NCBI GenBank assembly: GCA_030248215.1 | Contig: JASANG010004043.1 | Span: 62,001 to 126,000 of the forward strand | Source of the DNA: Enoplolaimus lenunculus | Lineage: Eukaryota; Nematoda; Enoplea; Enoplida; Thoracostomopsidae | Length of the DNA: 64,000 nucleotides | Direction of reading: 5' to 3' | Shown: in pieces, positions 26,049 through 39,099 of the stretch | How the letters are laid out: the number at the start of each line of letters is the position of its first letter | Position numbering within the stretch: position 1 is the stretch's first letter | Notes under the pieces: generated by a model | What the model saw: the letters and a program-made list of their open reading frames with translations, nothing else | Databases searched by the model: none | Told to the model about the DNA's origin: nothing | Translations under genes and position numbers: made by a program

Positions 26049-28637
26049 GTTGAGTAAAGTATTTAAGTTTGAGGGCTAAAATTTAGATTCTAGTCAAGAC
26101 ATTGGGGACTTGTAATTTTGTGGTGAGCGAGAAAGCTTGTTGTATTTTAAAATTTGGCAATTTTTACCGTGTACCTTTTTTGAGAGTTGGTCAACAATTT
26201 CAATTCCTTGTGATATGTCAACGCCATTTCAAGTATTACCATGATTGAAATTGGCAGTCATGCATTAAAATTTGTTCAAAGATATATGTATGAAACTGAT
26301 CTATTTATCGAAATATTGGCCAATGTAAAGAACAGGAGTCGCACAGTAGTAAACATGTTCCTAAGCCTAAGCCTAAGCCGAAACCTAGGCGTAAGAATGA
26401 TATTATACCTAAACCTAAATGCGTAAGCAAAAAATTAAGCTAAAATAAGTGTTCAAATTGAAACGCATTCATGTTTTGTTTCAGACTCTCTACATGTGAT
26501 GCATAGAATTTTTAAACATTTTACTTTTGACAATTACCTGAAAGCATAAGGGTGGCGCGATAATTTTAATGACGTCCGGCGTTGTCTGTCACCGCCCGAC
26601 GCTGTCCGTCACTGCACCACAACGCACGTTTTAACATCGTAGAATAGCATGTCAATTTTTAAACAAAAATTTTTTGATGTGCGCAATCTAGGTTAAGTTG
26701 TTCTCACTCTGAGTTCAGTTGATTACGGATAATTTGTAGGTTCCAAACGGAAGGTAATTTTGGCTGCATCGGAATTGAATTTGTTCGTCGGAGCCGAAAT
26801 CGGAATTTATAGATTTAAATGTGTTATGATTCTAATTTTTAATCATAAAACCAATGAAGTTTTATTTAATTTTCTAAAGTGGGTGGTTTTTCAATTCATT
26901 TTTCGCCTTTTCTGCCTATATATAATCTGGGCGGAACATGAGTTTAATTATGAAATAATTTTGATGGAAAAACATACGTCACCAAAAATACCGTAATTCC
27001 AGATCGGAATCGCACTCCGTCTAAATCGGAATCGGAATGCAAATTTGTCGGAATTTCAGCCTGAATCGGAATTCCGTTGGCAACTCAGGTGTTTGAGCTT
27101 TGTTAGTCCTAGTTCAGGCTAAGTGATTCGGCTCATTCTGAATTAAAGTCAACTCACTGGAATTTGCAGTGTTTACAACTACTATATATAATTTTAAAGC
27201 GTAGGAATTAAAATTTAAATTTATTTCGTTTGAGAAACAGGACACAAACAAAATTTTGTCGGCGGTTACTGTTAAATACTTTTCGGAAATGTTCTAACGT
27301 GACCTCATCGAGTTTAACTCGCGTAAAAGGAAATGCTTCTTAAGCTTGACCTGTGAGAGTCTCTAAAGCTTAAGCATGGGAATATTGAACTGAAATTCCC
27401 TGGGTCGGAAAGTTAAACAACGTATCAAAGTTGAATGTAATGTGATAATGTAAACTTGGATTGATTTTGATTTAAAATAAACAAATATAGAGTCATAGTT
27501 CAAATTTTAGTCTCGACAACTTTAGTAGTGTTTCAATGAACAGGAGTTTGAACTTGTAAAATGGTTTGCTGTAGACATTCCAAAATGGTTATATCATGGG
27601 CATTTGTCCCTCCCCCCGAGATTTTCTATAGGCCGCGGGTAAACGTGTACTCCAAGTCGCAGGGTTAAAGGTTTTTGATAAATATCTACGTGGAAAAGAT
27701 TTGCATCTTAGTGGTATGGTAGTTAGTTAGTAGCGGGGTCAAGAAGATTCTGGAACAACGGCCCTACCTTAAAACAGATGGCAAACGTTGTTGTAATGGA
27801 CAATCCTAAACCAGTAGATGCTGTCTGTCTAATTTTTTTCTGTTTCAATCCGAGACCGTGGATGGATGAGTATGCCCTCCACTACACCCTCTGCTTGACG
27901 GCAGAGGGAAGATTCATTTTCATACAGTGAAGAAATGCGCGAGTGGAGCGCACGAGATGGATCCTGAAGTGCTCACACTATAGATTTAGAATTATACATG
28001 GGCAGCGAATATCCGGTAATTCGGGTATGAAAATTACCCGAACATCCTCCTTATATCCAAAATGCCTTAGCGTAACTTTTGACGCAGTTTGACCAGCTGA
28101 GTCGAATCGTTCTAAGCTTATTTCGACGCAGCCAGTACTCCAGTTATGGTAATGTATATTCTTCTGCTATTCTACTTGTATTTTGCTCGAAGATTGAATC
28201 TTATTTTATGTACCAAGAAACAGTTATCGAAACACAGGAAAATTCATCTTTCAATTTAGCTCGCCGTTCTGTATCAAATAAAACCTTTTGTATCTGTGAC
28301 AACAATATTTCTTGAACCCTGCAGATGCCAAGACCAAAAACAACTGAAATTTCAAAATATTCAAATTTAGCGTGAAATAAAACAAGGGATATATATTTAA
28401 AAAAACAGAAATATATATTTGCTATCGAGACCAGGCCGTTTTCTGGTAAGTACGCACTGAAAATAAATAAGAGGATTCTACACGCTTGTCTCAAATTTTG
28501 AAGACTGCAGTCGAAAATTTCAGACATTGATTGTTTTGGTATTGTTGTAAATATTAAACTTCATAGAATTTCCATAAACTAGACAGTTCGTATCGTTTGG
28601 AAAATTTTTTTAATAAATCACCATCAGTTCCGTTCAC

Positions 28638-28852
28638 CAGGGTAAAACCGGCCGGCTCTGGCTAGCGTAGAATTGCTTTCGCAAGTTCCAGCAATTTCGG
28701 CAGTAAAATTTTGCATAGTTTTACAATATTTATTTGTTTTAAACTTTATTTTTACTACATATTTCCACCCCAGCTTCAACACAAGCACGGCAAATTTTGT
28801 TAACCCTCGGCTCCGGCTCCAGTATTTGTCTCCTCCGGTTGCGCAGTACAAT
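28638..28852. mobile_element. hAT-like element with CCGGTTG ends
   Basis: CCAGGGTAAAACCGGCCGGCTCTGG on one side (quoted in part) and CTCCGGCTCCAGTATTTGTC with CTCCGGTTGCGCAGTA on the other are inverted partners. The core TTTTGCATAGTTTTACAATA is shared with 60545-60909. Confidence 0.55.
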
Positions 28853-30489
28853 TCCCATTTAGGCATTCTAATTAAACGTTAACAGCATATTATCGAAAAC
28901 ATATATATGAACTTCATGTTTTGGAATTAAAGTTTTAATTACTTGAATTATTTCTCTTTTAAGCTGATGAATACGAGCATATTTTACAGTATTTCTTGTT
29001 TTTTTCAGTTTTTTAACGTAAAGACACAGTTAAAGTTTAAGCACATGGTTTGAAATTTGCTCAGTTGCAGTAGTTCAGAGAGCACAAAGACAGACCGAAC
29101 CAACGTTCAGGAGACTGGTACATATAAGTATTATTTGAATAAAGGTAGCTATTGGTGTTTCGATGGCATCTGTCAACATATCAACATACTATTGCTCTAA
29201 AGCAAGTACTTACTCACAATTAAGGCAAATACATAAAACAATTGTCTCAGAATTGCTTGCTTTTTACGCTCTTATAAATCATTTTGTGTCTTATTTCAGC
29301 TTAGTGGACACTATGATTGAAACGAAGCTTGCTAACAAACAAAAACTGAGGTTCGGGAAACTGAACAACTTAAAAATGAATTCCGGATATCCGAAATGGA
29401 ATTCCCTGAAATGAGGCTTTCAATTAGCATCCGGCGTCCGTCACTATTCAAAATGGATATGGATATTATATAGCTTGCAAAAAAAGTAATTTAGATTGAT
29501 AATCGGTATTTGTACCCGAATTTAAAATTTTTTCAAGAAATGTTGCTAGTTTTATCAAGCAAATATTTAAACGAACCTATACAAGCTGTCAGATACGCTA
29601 ACTGAGTAAAACAGTAAGATGGTGTGTGAAACAATTTTAGGAGGCATACTTGTTTCTTTTTTGTACAAAAAATACAGTTGTCCTTCGAGTTTAGTAGTTT
29701 CGATTAAATTGAAAATTATTTTTCTCAAAGCAAAAAATATTTAATCTTTGTGGTAAAACAATATTTTCTAAACATTGGTGAAGGCAAACAAGAAAACATT
29801 CATGCTTGACGTATTCCATTGACAATTTGTGTACATTTTGCAAGGTTTATGTTTGGGGTTGTCTGAAACACGATTTGTCAATGTTGTTTCGACATGAGCA
29901 TATAGTGTTAGGGGCATTGCGAGAAAATGTGAATGTAACATTTATTGGCGTAGAAAACAATGATTTCATAGTGATCATTGAATATAAAATTTTCAAATAC
30001 GTCATATAATATTAGACAGGCAATATTTCAAATATCATATATTGCAGTGCAAATGGTGACTGACTGCATATCATCCGGATAACAGACTAAGTATTGAACG
30101 TTTTGAATTTGACAGCGGTTAACTTCCAGAGTCGATTTTTGACGTTAGTAAGTAAAGAAACCTAATTTTATGGTTCGAAAATTTGGATAAATCGGCAATT
30201 CCTGGAGTTGCGACCTGTCCCATTCTAAAGCCGAACTTATCACAGGTTTCAGCAGCAATTTATTACTTGGGAAAATTAAAATCTGCGTTGAAATCAACGA
30301 CTTGAGGCCAAACTACGAAACTTTACCTAACATCTTTAATCAAGTTGGAATACGACTTTAAAGGTACATGTTTCAGTATAAACATAACCTATATTTGGAC
30401 GACACATTTTTGGGGTCAAAAAGTGGGCGTAAAGCTGTGACATTTTTGTGCTTCCGGGTTGAGGCACAGAAACAAGTACGTAAATGTAC

Positions 30490-31375
30490 CTCCATATGTT
30501 TCACAGATAGAATTTCAAATAGCGTGCTGTATTGACCCAAATAGAGGGGGGCTGATTGAGCGAAGCGAAACTCCGAGCTTATGTTTCACAGATAGAATTT
30601 CAAATAGCGTGCTGTATGACCCGAATAGAGGGGGGCTGATTGAGCGAAGCTCGGAGTTTCGCGAAGCGTTTTATGTTTTGTACTTGGGGGTCGAAAGGTG
30701 GATGTCCGTCCGTCCGTCCGTCCGTCTGTCCGTCTGTCCGTCTGTCCGTCTGTCCGTTTGTCCGTCTGTCGGTCCGAAAAGAATCTCAGGAACGGCTGAA
30801 CCGATTTCGATAAACTTTTTTGTTTGAAAGCCAATTATCCTGGGGTGTTAACTTCGCATTGGGATTTTAAAATTTTAAGCCGTCTATTAGCTACAGGCTA
30901 ATTTGCATAATTAATTAAGCCTAAATTGGGACTTTTCACAATACTTCACTAATTATTACAGTTAGAAGCAATCTAATTTTAGCACTAAAAGGTTTTTGAA
31001 TGCGATAAATCTGCGTAGACTATTTACAAACCCCCAAAACCGATAACTGAGCAGTTAGTTAATAGATAATTTACATATTAGCATAGTTTATAAGCCTAAA
31101 TTAGGACTTTTTACAATATTTCACTAATTATTACAGTTAGAAGCAATATAATTTCAGCACAAAAGGGTTTTTAGGTGCGAGGAATTTGAATAAATTGTTT
31201 ACAAACATCCAAAACCTGTATTGAATAGTTAGCTAATAGCTAATTTGCATATTAGCTTAATTGACAAAACAAAACTAGGACTTTTTAAATTATTTCAATA
31301 ATTATTAAGGTTTACGGAAGATATTTTGGTTTATTCCAATAATTATTAGGGTGGTTGAGTCCCACTACGACTGGT
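30490..31375. mobile_element. Family X element, reverse orientation, with duplicated left end
   Basis: The reverse complement of the 11.2-kb element: starts GAGCGAAGCTCGGAGTTTCG, has a GTCC/GTCT microsatellite at 30701-30777, ATTTGCAT octamers at 30901 and 31243, and ends GTCCCACTACGACTGG. An 80-bp stretch at its left end (TTTCACAGATAGAATTTCAA ...) is directly duplicated at 30498 and 30582. Confidence 0.8.
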
Positions 31376-31448
31376 TAGTATTATAATGTTCGTACTAATA
31401 TATCGCTAGTTAGTTGGTGACAAATTTTCTAACTGCTGAAACCCTTAA

Positions 31449-32080
31449 TTGAGCGAAGCTCGGAGTTTCGCGAAGCGTTTTATGTTTTGTACTTGGGGGT
31501 CGAAAGGTGGATGTCCGTCCGTCCGTCTGTCCGTCTGTCCGTCTGTTTGTCTGTCCGTCCGAAACGAATATCAGGAACGGCTGAACCGATTTTGATAAAC
31601 TTTTTTGTTTGAAGCCAATTATCCTGGAGTGTTAACCTAGCATTGGGGTTTCAAAATTGTAGGCCGTCACTAATTATTACAGTTAGAAGCAAGCTAATTT
31701 TAGCATTATAGGGTTTTGTGGTGCGAGGAATCTGAGTAGACTGTTTTAAAACCTTAAAAACCGATAATTGAGCAGTTAGCTTATAGATAATTTGCATATT
31801 AGCATATTTTATAAGCCTAAATTAGGACTTTTTACAATATTTCACTAATTATTAAGAGCTAATTTGCATATTAGCTTAATCGACAAGACAAAACTAGGAC
31901 ATTTTTAATTATTTCAATAATTATTAGGGTTTACTGAAGGTTTTTGAGTGCGAGGAATCTGAATAAATTGTTTGCAAACCTCCAAAACCGATAAATGAAT
32001 AGTTAGCTAACAACTAATTTGCATATTACCTTAATTTCTTACGTGTGTTCGAGCTTCGCTCAATAAATGTAGTCCCACTA
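31449..32080. mobile_element. Family X element, second tandem copy
   Basis: It opens with TTGAGCGAAGCTCGGAGTTT and closes with GTAGTCCCACTACGACTGG, repeating the order of the copy just before it. Octamers ATTTGCAT occur at 31790, 31862 and 32017. Its distal end abuts a truncated TACTGTAGTGAC-family element. Confidence 0.8.
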
Positions 32081-32082
32081 CG

Positions 32083-32405
32083 ACTGGTATATATCCGGGA
32101 CTGCAATTATCCGTTAAATTAAAAGCTTATTTGTCTTGTATCAAAAGCTTGAGCAATCATGCACGGTTATAATTAGGAATGTGCTGTCAAAGCTTAAGAT
32201 ATGCTTTAAAGTTTCGAACTTAACAATATTTGGGCCTCGAGTCTTTTATGCTTTACAATTAGGGATAATTGACATTTATCGCCTCCAATTAGCGTTTTAG
32301 GGGCTCTATCCGACGGACTCTTATTTGGGATACGGACTTCCATTGATTAGGGCTCAAAATGGGGATCCCCTCTTATTACCTCCTCTTATTCGGGTCGCTA
32401 CAGTA
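32083..32405. mobile_element. Truncated TACTGTAGTGAC-family MITE
   Basis: TATATCCGGGACTGCAATTA through TTCGGGTCGCTACAGTA match the right three quarters of the 19.8-kb copy; the left end is replaced by the family X boundary. Confidence 0.75.
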
Positions 32406-32407
32406 TT

Positions 32408-32703
32408 AGACAGGGTATACCGAATACTTTTTTCCGTTTCCGTTAAAAATCGGTGAGCGTTTCCGTTATGAAAATAAGGGAAATTTTGTTATTTTTACGT
32501 TCAAAAGTAGGTCATAAATTGCGTATGTATCTGGCAATTTTTCATTATAAATATGCTGTAATTGTTCGAAGTGAAATAAAAATTACGAAACTCATTCAAA
32601 CTTTTATACGTAAAAATATGTCTTCCGTGTCTGTTTATGTAATGATCACAATCCATTTTCGTTTCCGTAATTTTTACTATCCGTATACACTCTGGTTCCT
32701 ATA
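32408..32703. mobile_element. CCGTTTCCGTTA MITE (inverted partner of the 63.4-kb copy)
   Basis: It begins CAGGGTATACCGAATACTTT and ends TATCCGTATACACTCTGG. The reverse complement of 63378-63752 gives the same order of blocks (CAGGGTGTAAATCTGATG; GTTATTTTTACG; TATGCTGTAATTGTTC; TTCCGTAATTTTTACT), showing two copies of one family. Confidence 0.7.
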
Positions 32704-33285
32704 AAAGTCCACGCGCTAGCGCGCCATTCCGTTTCTGCAAATTCACTCCACTTAACCTCTTTGTGCATATATTGCATGTCACTGTGGTCAACCAATAGAA
32801 ATCTCGTCGTGTTCAACCATAATATTTGCAGAATTTTCTTTTATTACGTCCAAACACTCAAATGTGGTTCATTAAAGCTGATATTAGGAAATTTGTTTTC
32901 GATAGAATTCCGATCATAATTTGAAATACTTCGTTTAGAAAGCAAAAATATAAAATATGTGAATAAGGTTTGCGTTCTTTCAGTGAATTGGAAAAAATTA
33001 GTTTATAATGTCGAGATCCTGGAGAAATAACGAGCGATCCTCAAATTACGTAGCTAGTGATTTTGAAGGTTATCAAGATTTGGTATTAAAACAAGTATTT
33101 TAATGGAAACCGAAGGTTTCGTGCTAGTAGTCTGTCGCATATTGAAGAATTATCGATCTCGACATTGGTGAAATTTATAATGGTACACCTATTTGTTAAA
33201 TACTCTAAATTTTAGTCTTATGATTGGGAAGGAAGTTTCTGTTCCACTTTGAATATTTGCACATAATTTAGACTTAAATCCAGAG

Positions 33286-36200
33286 ATGACAGCGTCCTGG
33301 GATGAGATACGAAAACTAGCATCAGATTTTCAAAAGATTCAGGTGAGTTGATTCAATCACAAACGCAAGAGAGATAACAATTTTCCTGAGCAGACACACT
33401 ATTGTGCGCCCAGAAATGAAATTGATAGCATTGCAACCGACTGTTATGTGCAAAAGGTATCGGCAAAGAATCGGCAATTTTTTTCTAGTGCGGATGCCGA
33501 TACTCCCGAAAAGTGCCGATTATTACCGATGCCGATGCCGATTAATCGTCACATCCCTAGGCATAAGCTGAGTAGACTAGGGTGCGACAGTTTTTAGTTT
33601 TGAGCACTTGAAGCAGAAAACGGGGGCATTCTTAAGGGCTTCGGTCCCATGCATTATCCATCATGTGAACTGTTGAGTTTCTGGGTTTTTATGCCTTTAA
33701 GAACATCAATATACTCATAGGCACCACATATGCATCAACGTTTTACCGGCGTGTTGTAGCAGCAGAAGGTTGTACTTGCTTTCATGTATTCATATAACAG
33801 CCCATAATACAAGGCCAATTACACCGCCGTATTACAACTGCCTCTTTAAAATTATGATTCTAAAGTTTTTGTATTCAAGGCAAGCGAAGCTTCCTTACGT
33901 TTATCAGATCGAAATTGCATTGAGCTGGTATCTCGACTGCGTTCGGATCTCCTGATTGATGTTGTATATTCCGTTGATGGCAAAGAATACATTACTAAGA
34001 AACATTTAGAGACACAAATTAAAAACGAAACACTTGGGAATAGTGGACGTGCACATTTAACTGACCTAGCAGGTAAATCGACACGTTATTTTTTTGCATC
34101 CCCGCGCGTAGAGGATTTATTCAGATTTAAAGGACAATGAAAATTTTCGTAACATAAAATTCTTTTAATGTAGTTGAAAAAATTCGGCCTGCGTGATGAA
34201 GCTAGTTCCCGGGGAGAGCACGCCTTTCCCATGTAGCGGCGGTTTTCCGTTCTTATGCATTAATTTAAGTTAACAACTATGTTTTTATGACACTGTCGGT
34301 ACGGTATTCGAAATCAGTCAACCATAGAAATGTGCTGTTCCGGGAATGAATGCATCTATTTATTTACAGATGTGATATATTTTAAATTGATTTAGAAACA
34401 TTAAATGTTGAATTTCAACATATCGAAGATCGCGTTGCCTTGATAATACAAGATGATCCAAATTTCATCGTTCAAGTTGGCCAGCTTATTTCGACTGAGT
34501 ACATCCGTGACGTTTGCGAACAAATCAATGTTTGGCTATCGGATGTTGGTTCTCTTAGTATTGGCCAAATCACAAAAGCGTATGATTTGCCAGCTGAATT
34601 CCTAGCAGCTGAGGTTAGTGGCAGTGTAAGATGAGTTTAAAAACTGAAAATATTATGCGTAGAGTTTTAAAAAGGACTACCAAACTTATTCAAACTGCCA
34701 GTATGTAAGTGAGGAGTTTTACTTTGTATCCAGTTGAGTAGTTATTAAGTTTAGTAATTTATTTGTACAGTATCTAATTAAATTAGCGAAGATCGGACAT
34801 ATTTACCTTTTTAATCTGTCTAGTTAAGCATTCGAAGCTTTTAAAGCACAAACGCATGTTTTGGTGCACACTTTTTTCTAGTCGTCCACTTGAAGGTTAC
34901 AAGCTTACAAAGCTTAACTATGGAGTTGATAATTAATTTGCAATGGTCGAAATTTTTAAATTAATAGCCATGTTTTATTATCAAATTGCATCAATAATGC
35001 GGCCTGTTATGTTTCAGGTTAATGATGCTATTAATAAAAATGTAATTAAATGCGTCCGTGATCGTTCTGATCCGCATCACATTTATACCCGAGCATTTGT
35101 AGCTGAACAGAAAGCACTTATTCGTGGTATTCTTTCGGCAGTATGCACTCCGATTGGTTTCAAACAAGTAGGTGTTCGCAGTTAATTTGTAGTTTTGTTG
35201 ATCAGACTTGGTTTATATGAAGATGTGGCGGGGTTGAGCATAAAAATATATTTTTAAAACCCATTTGTGTCAGTCTAGTTGTTTTCTTCGGTTTTAATCT
35301 TTGTATTGAGAGTCGAGGTTTAGAAGGTTATTTTATAATTTTATTAGCTTTATACATAAGCTAGCAAATTACGGTTTGTTTGCTGTTGAAATGTGAGATG
35401 TATGGTAATTCTATGGTTTTTTCAGATTGCATCGGACTACTCCTTGCACATGGGTCTATTGTTTGATTGCGTTGATGAACTATTAGCTGAAAGCCAAATT
35501 ATCGGCACCATCACTGGAGGTCACAATATAGACCGAGCCATGTTTGTGCCTCGAGTTTACTTTAGTTCAATTCTTGGCTGGGCACGTGACCAGTATTATC
35601 AATATCGATACGTAGAATTGTCGAAAGTTAAAGCTATGGGATGGACTGACGATGTGTCTCAGGTATGTTATAATCAAGTTTTTAACAGCACTTGTAGCGT
35701 TCGGTAAACCTGTATGAAACAGAGTGCGAACCATGGTCAGAGTGGTAATGAGTCCCTTAGAAACATATTGCACAATCTCGAAAAGTTTCAACCTCGCTTG
35801 TTAATAACCGTTAACCATTGTGGTTTGACAAAAGATGTTATTATCTCGTGTCAGTCTGCCTTTTTTGTGTATATAACCTTGTAATTTACAGTGAAATATG
35901 ATTTGTAATTTCTAAATCTGTACGTCTTTGATGAGAGTTTAATATTAGAATAGATTTTTTGATTGTGGTCATCATTATATTTGAGTCATCGTAAGATTTG
36001 CCCAATGCAGCACATTGGCATAACATTAAGATTCGTAAAATGAACTGCTGGTTGCTTGTATCGAGCATTTTTTCAATAGCGGATACGTTATTCTTATTTT
36101 ATTTAAATAGAATGTATTTTAGTTGTTTGCTGACGAGCATCCATTAGTTCTATCCAACTGCGTTCTCGATCCAGATATTTGGGCGGCGACAAAAGCAGCA

Positions 36201-39029
36201 ATTGCAGCAAATTTAGATTCTGAACATTGGGCTGATTTATATGCCAGCTTTGAGCATCAATTTCAAACCAGCGCTGCTCAAATTGGCGACTGTTCAGCAG
36301 ATTTTAAGCATCTCGTTAATGCGAGTGATGTCAAGAAAATGATTAAAGAATTGTCAGGTGCTGGTAGCCGGCGCTCTGGCCACACAAAGTCTGCAAGTTC
36401 AACGGTGGGGTCGAACCTGGTGGTTTGTGATGACGACAGGTATTTGTGTTACCCGGATCGAATTGCGACGGCTGTTGGGACACACTTTTTGGCTGGGATT
36501 AAAGAGAAAGCTGAGTCGGAAGGACCGGCGTTGGTAAGTAATCGAATCTGAGTTAGGGGGTGGACTTTTTGTGTCGACGTTTCTAAGCTGTCTTTTTCTG
36601 TTTCATAAAACCAAACCGTGCTGGAAGTTAATTAACGTGTGCTCCATATTTGAATTGGTCCACTAGCAAAGATTGGGGTAAATTTGTCAAATATTTGACT
36701 AAGTTTTAGCATATAATGTGCCTATAATTTCGCAATGTATATTCCATATAATTTATTCATTCCAAATTTGACTCATATTAGGCGAGGTCGAATACCATGG
36801 TTTATAAGTAGCACCAAACTTTCAGTGTATTAAAACGTTATTTGAAGAGAAAAATTTGTAACGATGAATTGAATGACAATTAACTGATGAAACGTTGACT
36901 TAGTATGCTAACTGTATTTTAAAACAAAAGGTTAAAAAACTGGAATTTTGTTTTATGAAATACTAGCGTTCATTGATATATATTAGTTTTGTCTCACTGT
37001 TTCAATATGTTTATTGTAGATCAAAAAATTGAAATTTAAAAGTGTAACTAGGATTGAAAGAAAATTTAAGGCGGGCTGTAGAATATAGTGAGCGTGCGGT
37101 GCTGAATGTTTAGTCATATAGAAGCTTTTTTGCTATTTGAATTTTTCATTTTAGATCTAAAGGTTGAAAACTAAAAACTGTAACCCGTGTCTTAAAAAGT
37201 AACTGAGTATGAGCACGACGTGCTGAACGTTTAATGATATATTATAGAAGTTTTTTGCTATTTGAATTTTTCATTTTAGATCTAAAGGTTGAAAACTAAA
37301 AAATGTAACCCGTGTCTTAAAAAGTAACTGAGTATGAGCGCGAGGTGCCGAACGTTTAATGATATATTTTAGAAGTTTTTTCTCACGTATTGAATTGTTC
37401 ATTTCAGATAAAAAAGTTGAAAACTAAAGATCATAATGCAAATAGCGTTGTGCAATCCAGCCCTGTTAGTTCAAAAAGCAATGAAAATGAGGACAATTGG
37501 GCAACCGGCGGTAAAAAGAAAGGTTCAAAAGCAAAGAAAGGCAGTGGCGGCTCAAAAGCATTAAAGAGGGCGCAAGAGCAAGCTTCAAAGGATGTCGCTG
37601 ATCAAAGCAACGCGAGTGATAATTCATCTCTAGCTACGATTGAGTACATGCCGGCAGATGACCTTTTGGCCCATCTGCGTGAAAATTGGGCTCCGAATTG
37701 TCCAGAACCAGTGCTCGCAGAAGTTGCTGATATCCTGTATCCTGTGCTTAACGCGAAGTTTAGAGAGTGTTTGGAGTCGATATTTGTCAGGTACAGGAGT
37801 TGAATCTAAGTTTATTCAATCCAGAAGGTTTATTGTGGTAGTCAGCAGAACTTTTGAAAACGTGTATTTATGTTTTTACAGCACTATTGACCTATTTTTA
37901 AACGACTTTATGTGAGTATGCTGCCACCACTGTACTTTGTAAATTTTGTAATGTTTTGTAAGAGTTGTATCGAGCTCCGGAATTTTTGAAATCCGGTTGA
38001 ATCCTTGTCACTGGTGCACAAAATGTTAACGAATTGTATTTCTGTTGCTAGTGAGTTACAAGGTTGAACAATTTGTGTCGTTCGGTGTTGGAGTTTTCAA
38101 CAGACAGATTTACGTGATGCAAATTTGTGAATTCAGTTACTTTAAAGCGGAAACAGCTTTGGAATAGTTTTTGAATCAATCACAGTTATGCTTATATTAT
38201 GTTTTGTTTCAGTTCTGCCGGTGCCAACAAAGAATCGCTAAAGAAAGCGCACGCCGAATTTGAAAGTCGTTTTGTATCGTTATTTCAAAATGCTTATTTA
38301 TTCGAAGCAACGGGTGCAACTGCATTCCAGGACAATATCGCTTCTCAACTCAGGACGCTACTTTTGAAAGGGGTTTGTACCGATTTGGTTCATCTGACGG
38401 TTTGCTACGTTAGTGGGCTGGATTTGGCTACCCCTAGCGATAAGATGACCACGAAAATTCGTGATTCTTCCATAGATTGTCTGCCTAGTGGCGCCAGGGA
38501 TACCTTTCATCGGTGGATTCAGGCGCTAACGAAAGGATCTAAAGATGATTTGAGCGAATTTTGGTCGGCAACTGAAGAAATCGCAGGGTTGAATGTGGTT
38601 GGCGTCAGCGGACTTAAATATCCAGATAAGCGGAAAAAAATTGAAATTGTGTCTAGCTATGTCAGCGATCTTAAAAATCAGCTTATTTCGATTGATTGTG
38701 AAAGCAATGTAGAAGGCGATGTCATTGACCGTTGTGCAAAAGCGTTAGTAATTATAGCGTTAATTTTGTTTTCTGAAGCAGCTAACAATAACATGGCAAT
38801 GTTGCATGCGTCTGGGAAGTTTATGCCTCAAATTGTGAGTTATTTGAAGGGCAAAATTGATTCGGGACTGCATCATGAGGTGTCTGCTGCTCAGAATTTA
38901 GTACTCAGAGCGTTGACTGCTTCTGATAATGACCAACGGTGTGAGATGGGTGAAAAAATCAAAACCGTAGTTTGTCAGTTGAAACAAAATTTGTTGGGCA
39001 ATAAAATCAAATCAGGCGGTAGTGACTGA
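33286..39029 (+). CDS. UFL1: UFL1, E3 UFM1-protein ligase 1 (complete, 8 exons, 821 aa)
   Basis: Exons: 33286-33342, 33880-34072, 34396-34613, 35018-35167, 35426-35662, 36123-36533, 37408-37790, 38213-39029; phases close to 822 codons including TGA. UFL1 is the scaffold E3 that, with DDRGK1 (UFBP1), transfers UFM1 from UFC1 to ER-bound ribosomes and other targets. The identity rests on collinear similarity to vertebrate UFL1: WDEIRKLASDFQ at residues 5-16, LSDRNCIELV in exon 2, VDGKEYIT, AYDLPAEFLAAE at the end of exon 3, RAFVAEQKALIRGI in exon 4 (vertebrate EAFVARHKARIRGL), GGHNIDRAMFVPRVY in exon 5, and MLHASGKFMPQIVSYLKGKI near the C-terminus. Exon 7 carries the Lys-rich disordered region (KKKGSKAKKGSGG). 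Length is close to the human 794. The start ATG aligns with the vertebrate start. Intron 6 holds an array of decoy acceptors, listed separately. The gene is convergent with PCM1. Confidence 0.95.
37011..37407 (+). repeat. Tandem duplication of the UFL1 exon 7 splice-acceptor region (decoy acceptors)
   Basis: Three copies of a unit of roughly 125-135 bp precede exon 7. Each begins with a copy of the exon 7 acceptor and first bases: AG ending at 37019, 37154, 37279, and then the real site at 37407. Copies 2 and 3 keep TTGAATTTTTCATTTTAG followed by ATCTAAAGGTTGAAAACTAAA; the real site has TTGAATTGTTCATTTCAG followed by ATAAAAAAGTTGAAAACTAAA. In phase 0 the two closest decoys read ATC TAA, an immediate stop; the first decoy stays open for 22 codons before a stop. 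Confidence 0.9.
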
Positions 39030-39099
39030 TTTTTGAGGGCTTAACATGTTGATATTAAGAGTCGTAATCTCAGCTGTGTGTAGTAACAGTTATTAATAA

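Larger units (their letters stand above)
26049..33285. other. Intergenic region between Ig gene and UFL1
   Basis: No exon could be supported. Contents: a relic of the CpG-rich palindrome family near 26.56-26.63 kb, CGGAATCGGAATT-rich sequence at 26.75-27.08 kb, a hAT-like element at 28.64-28.85 kb, two family X copies at 30.5-32.1 kb, a truncated TACTGTAGTGAC copy at 32.08-32.40 kb, and a CCGTTTCCGTTA element at 32.41-32.70 kb. The UFL1 promoter and any upstream Ig-gene exons should lie here, but I see no convincing signal. Confidence 0.6.

Noticed and set aside
28201-28527. 108-codon minus frame that might be an upstream Ig exon
   Set aside because: A CTGCAG acceptor exists, but spacing of Cys and Trp does not fit an Ig domain and no donor is seen.
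35393-35707. Reading frames that extend past UFL1 exons (for example beyond 35662)
   Set aside because: The extensions are intron read-through past clear GTATGT or GTAAGT donors; UFL1 similarity stops at the donors.
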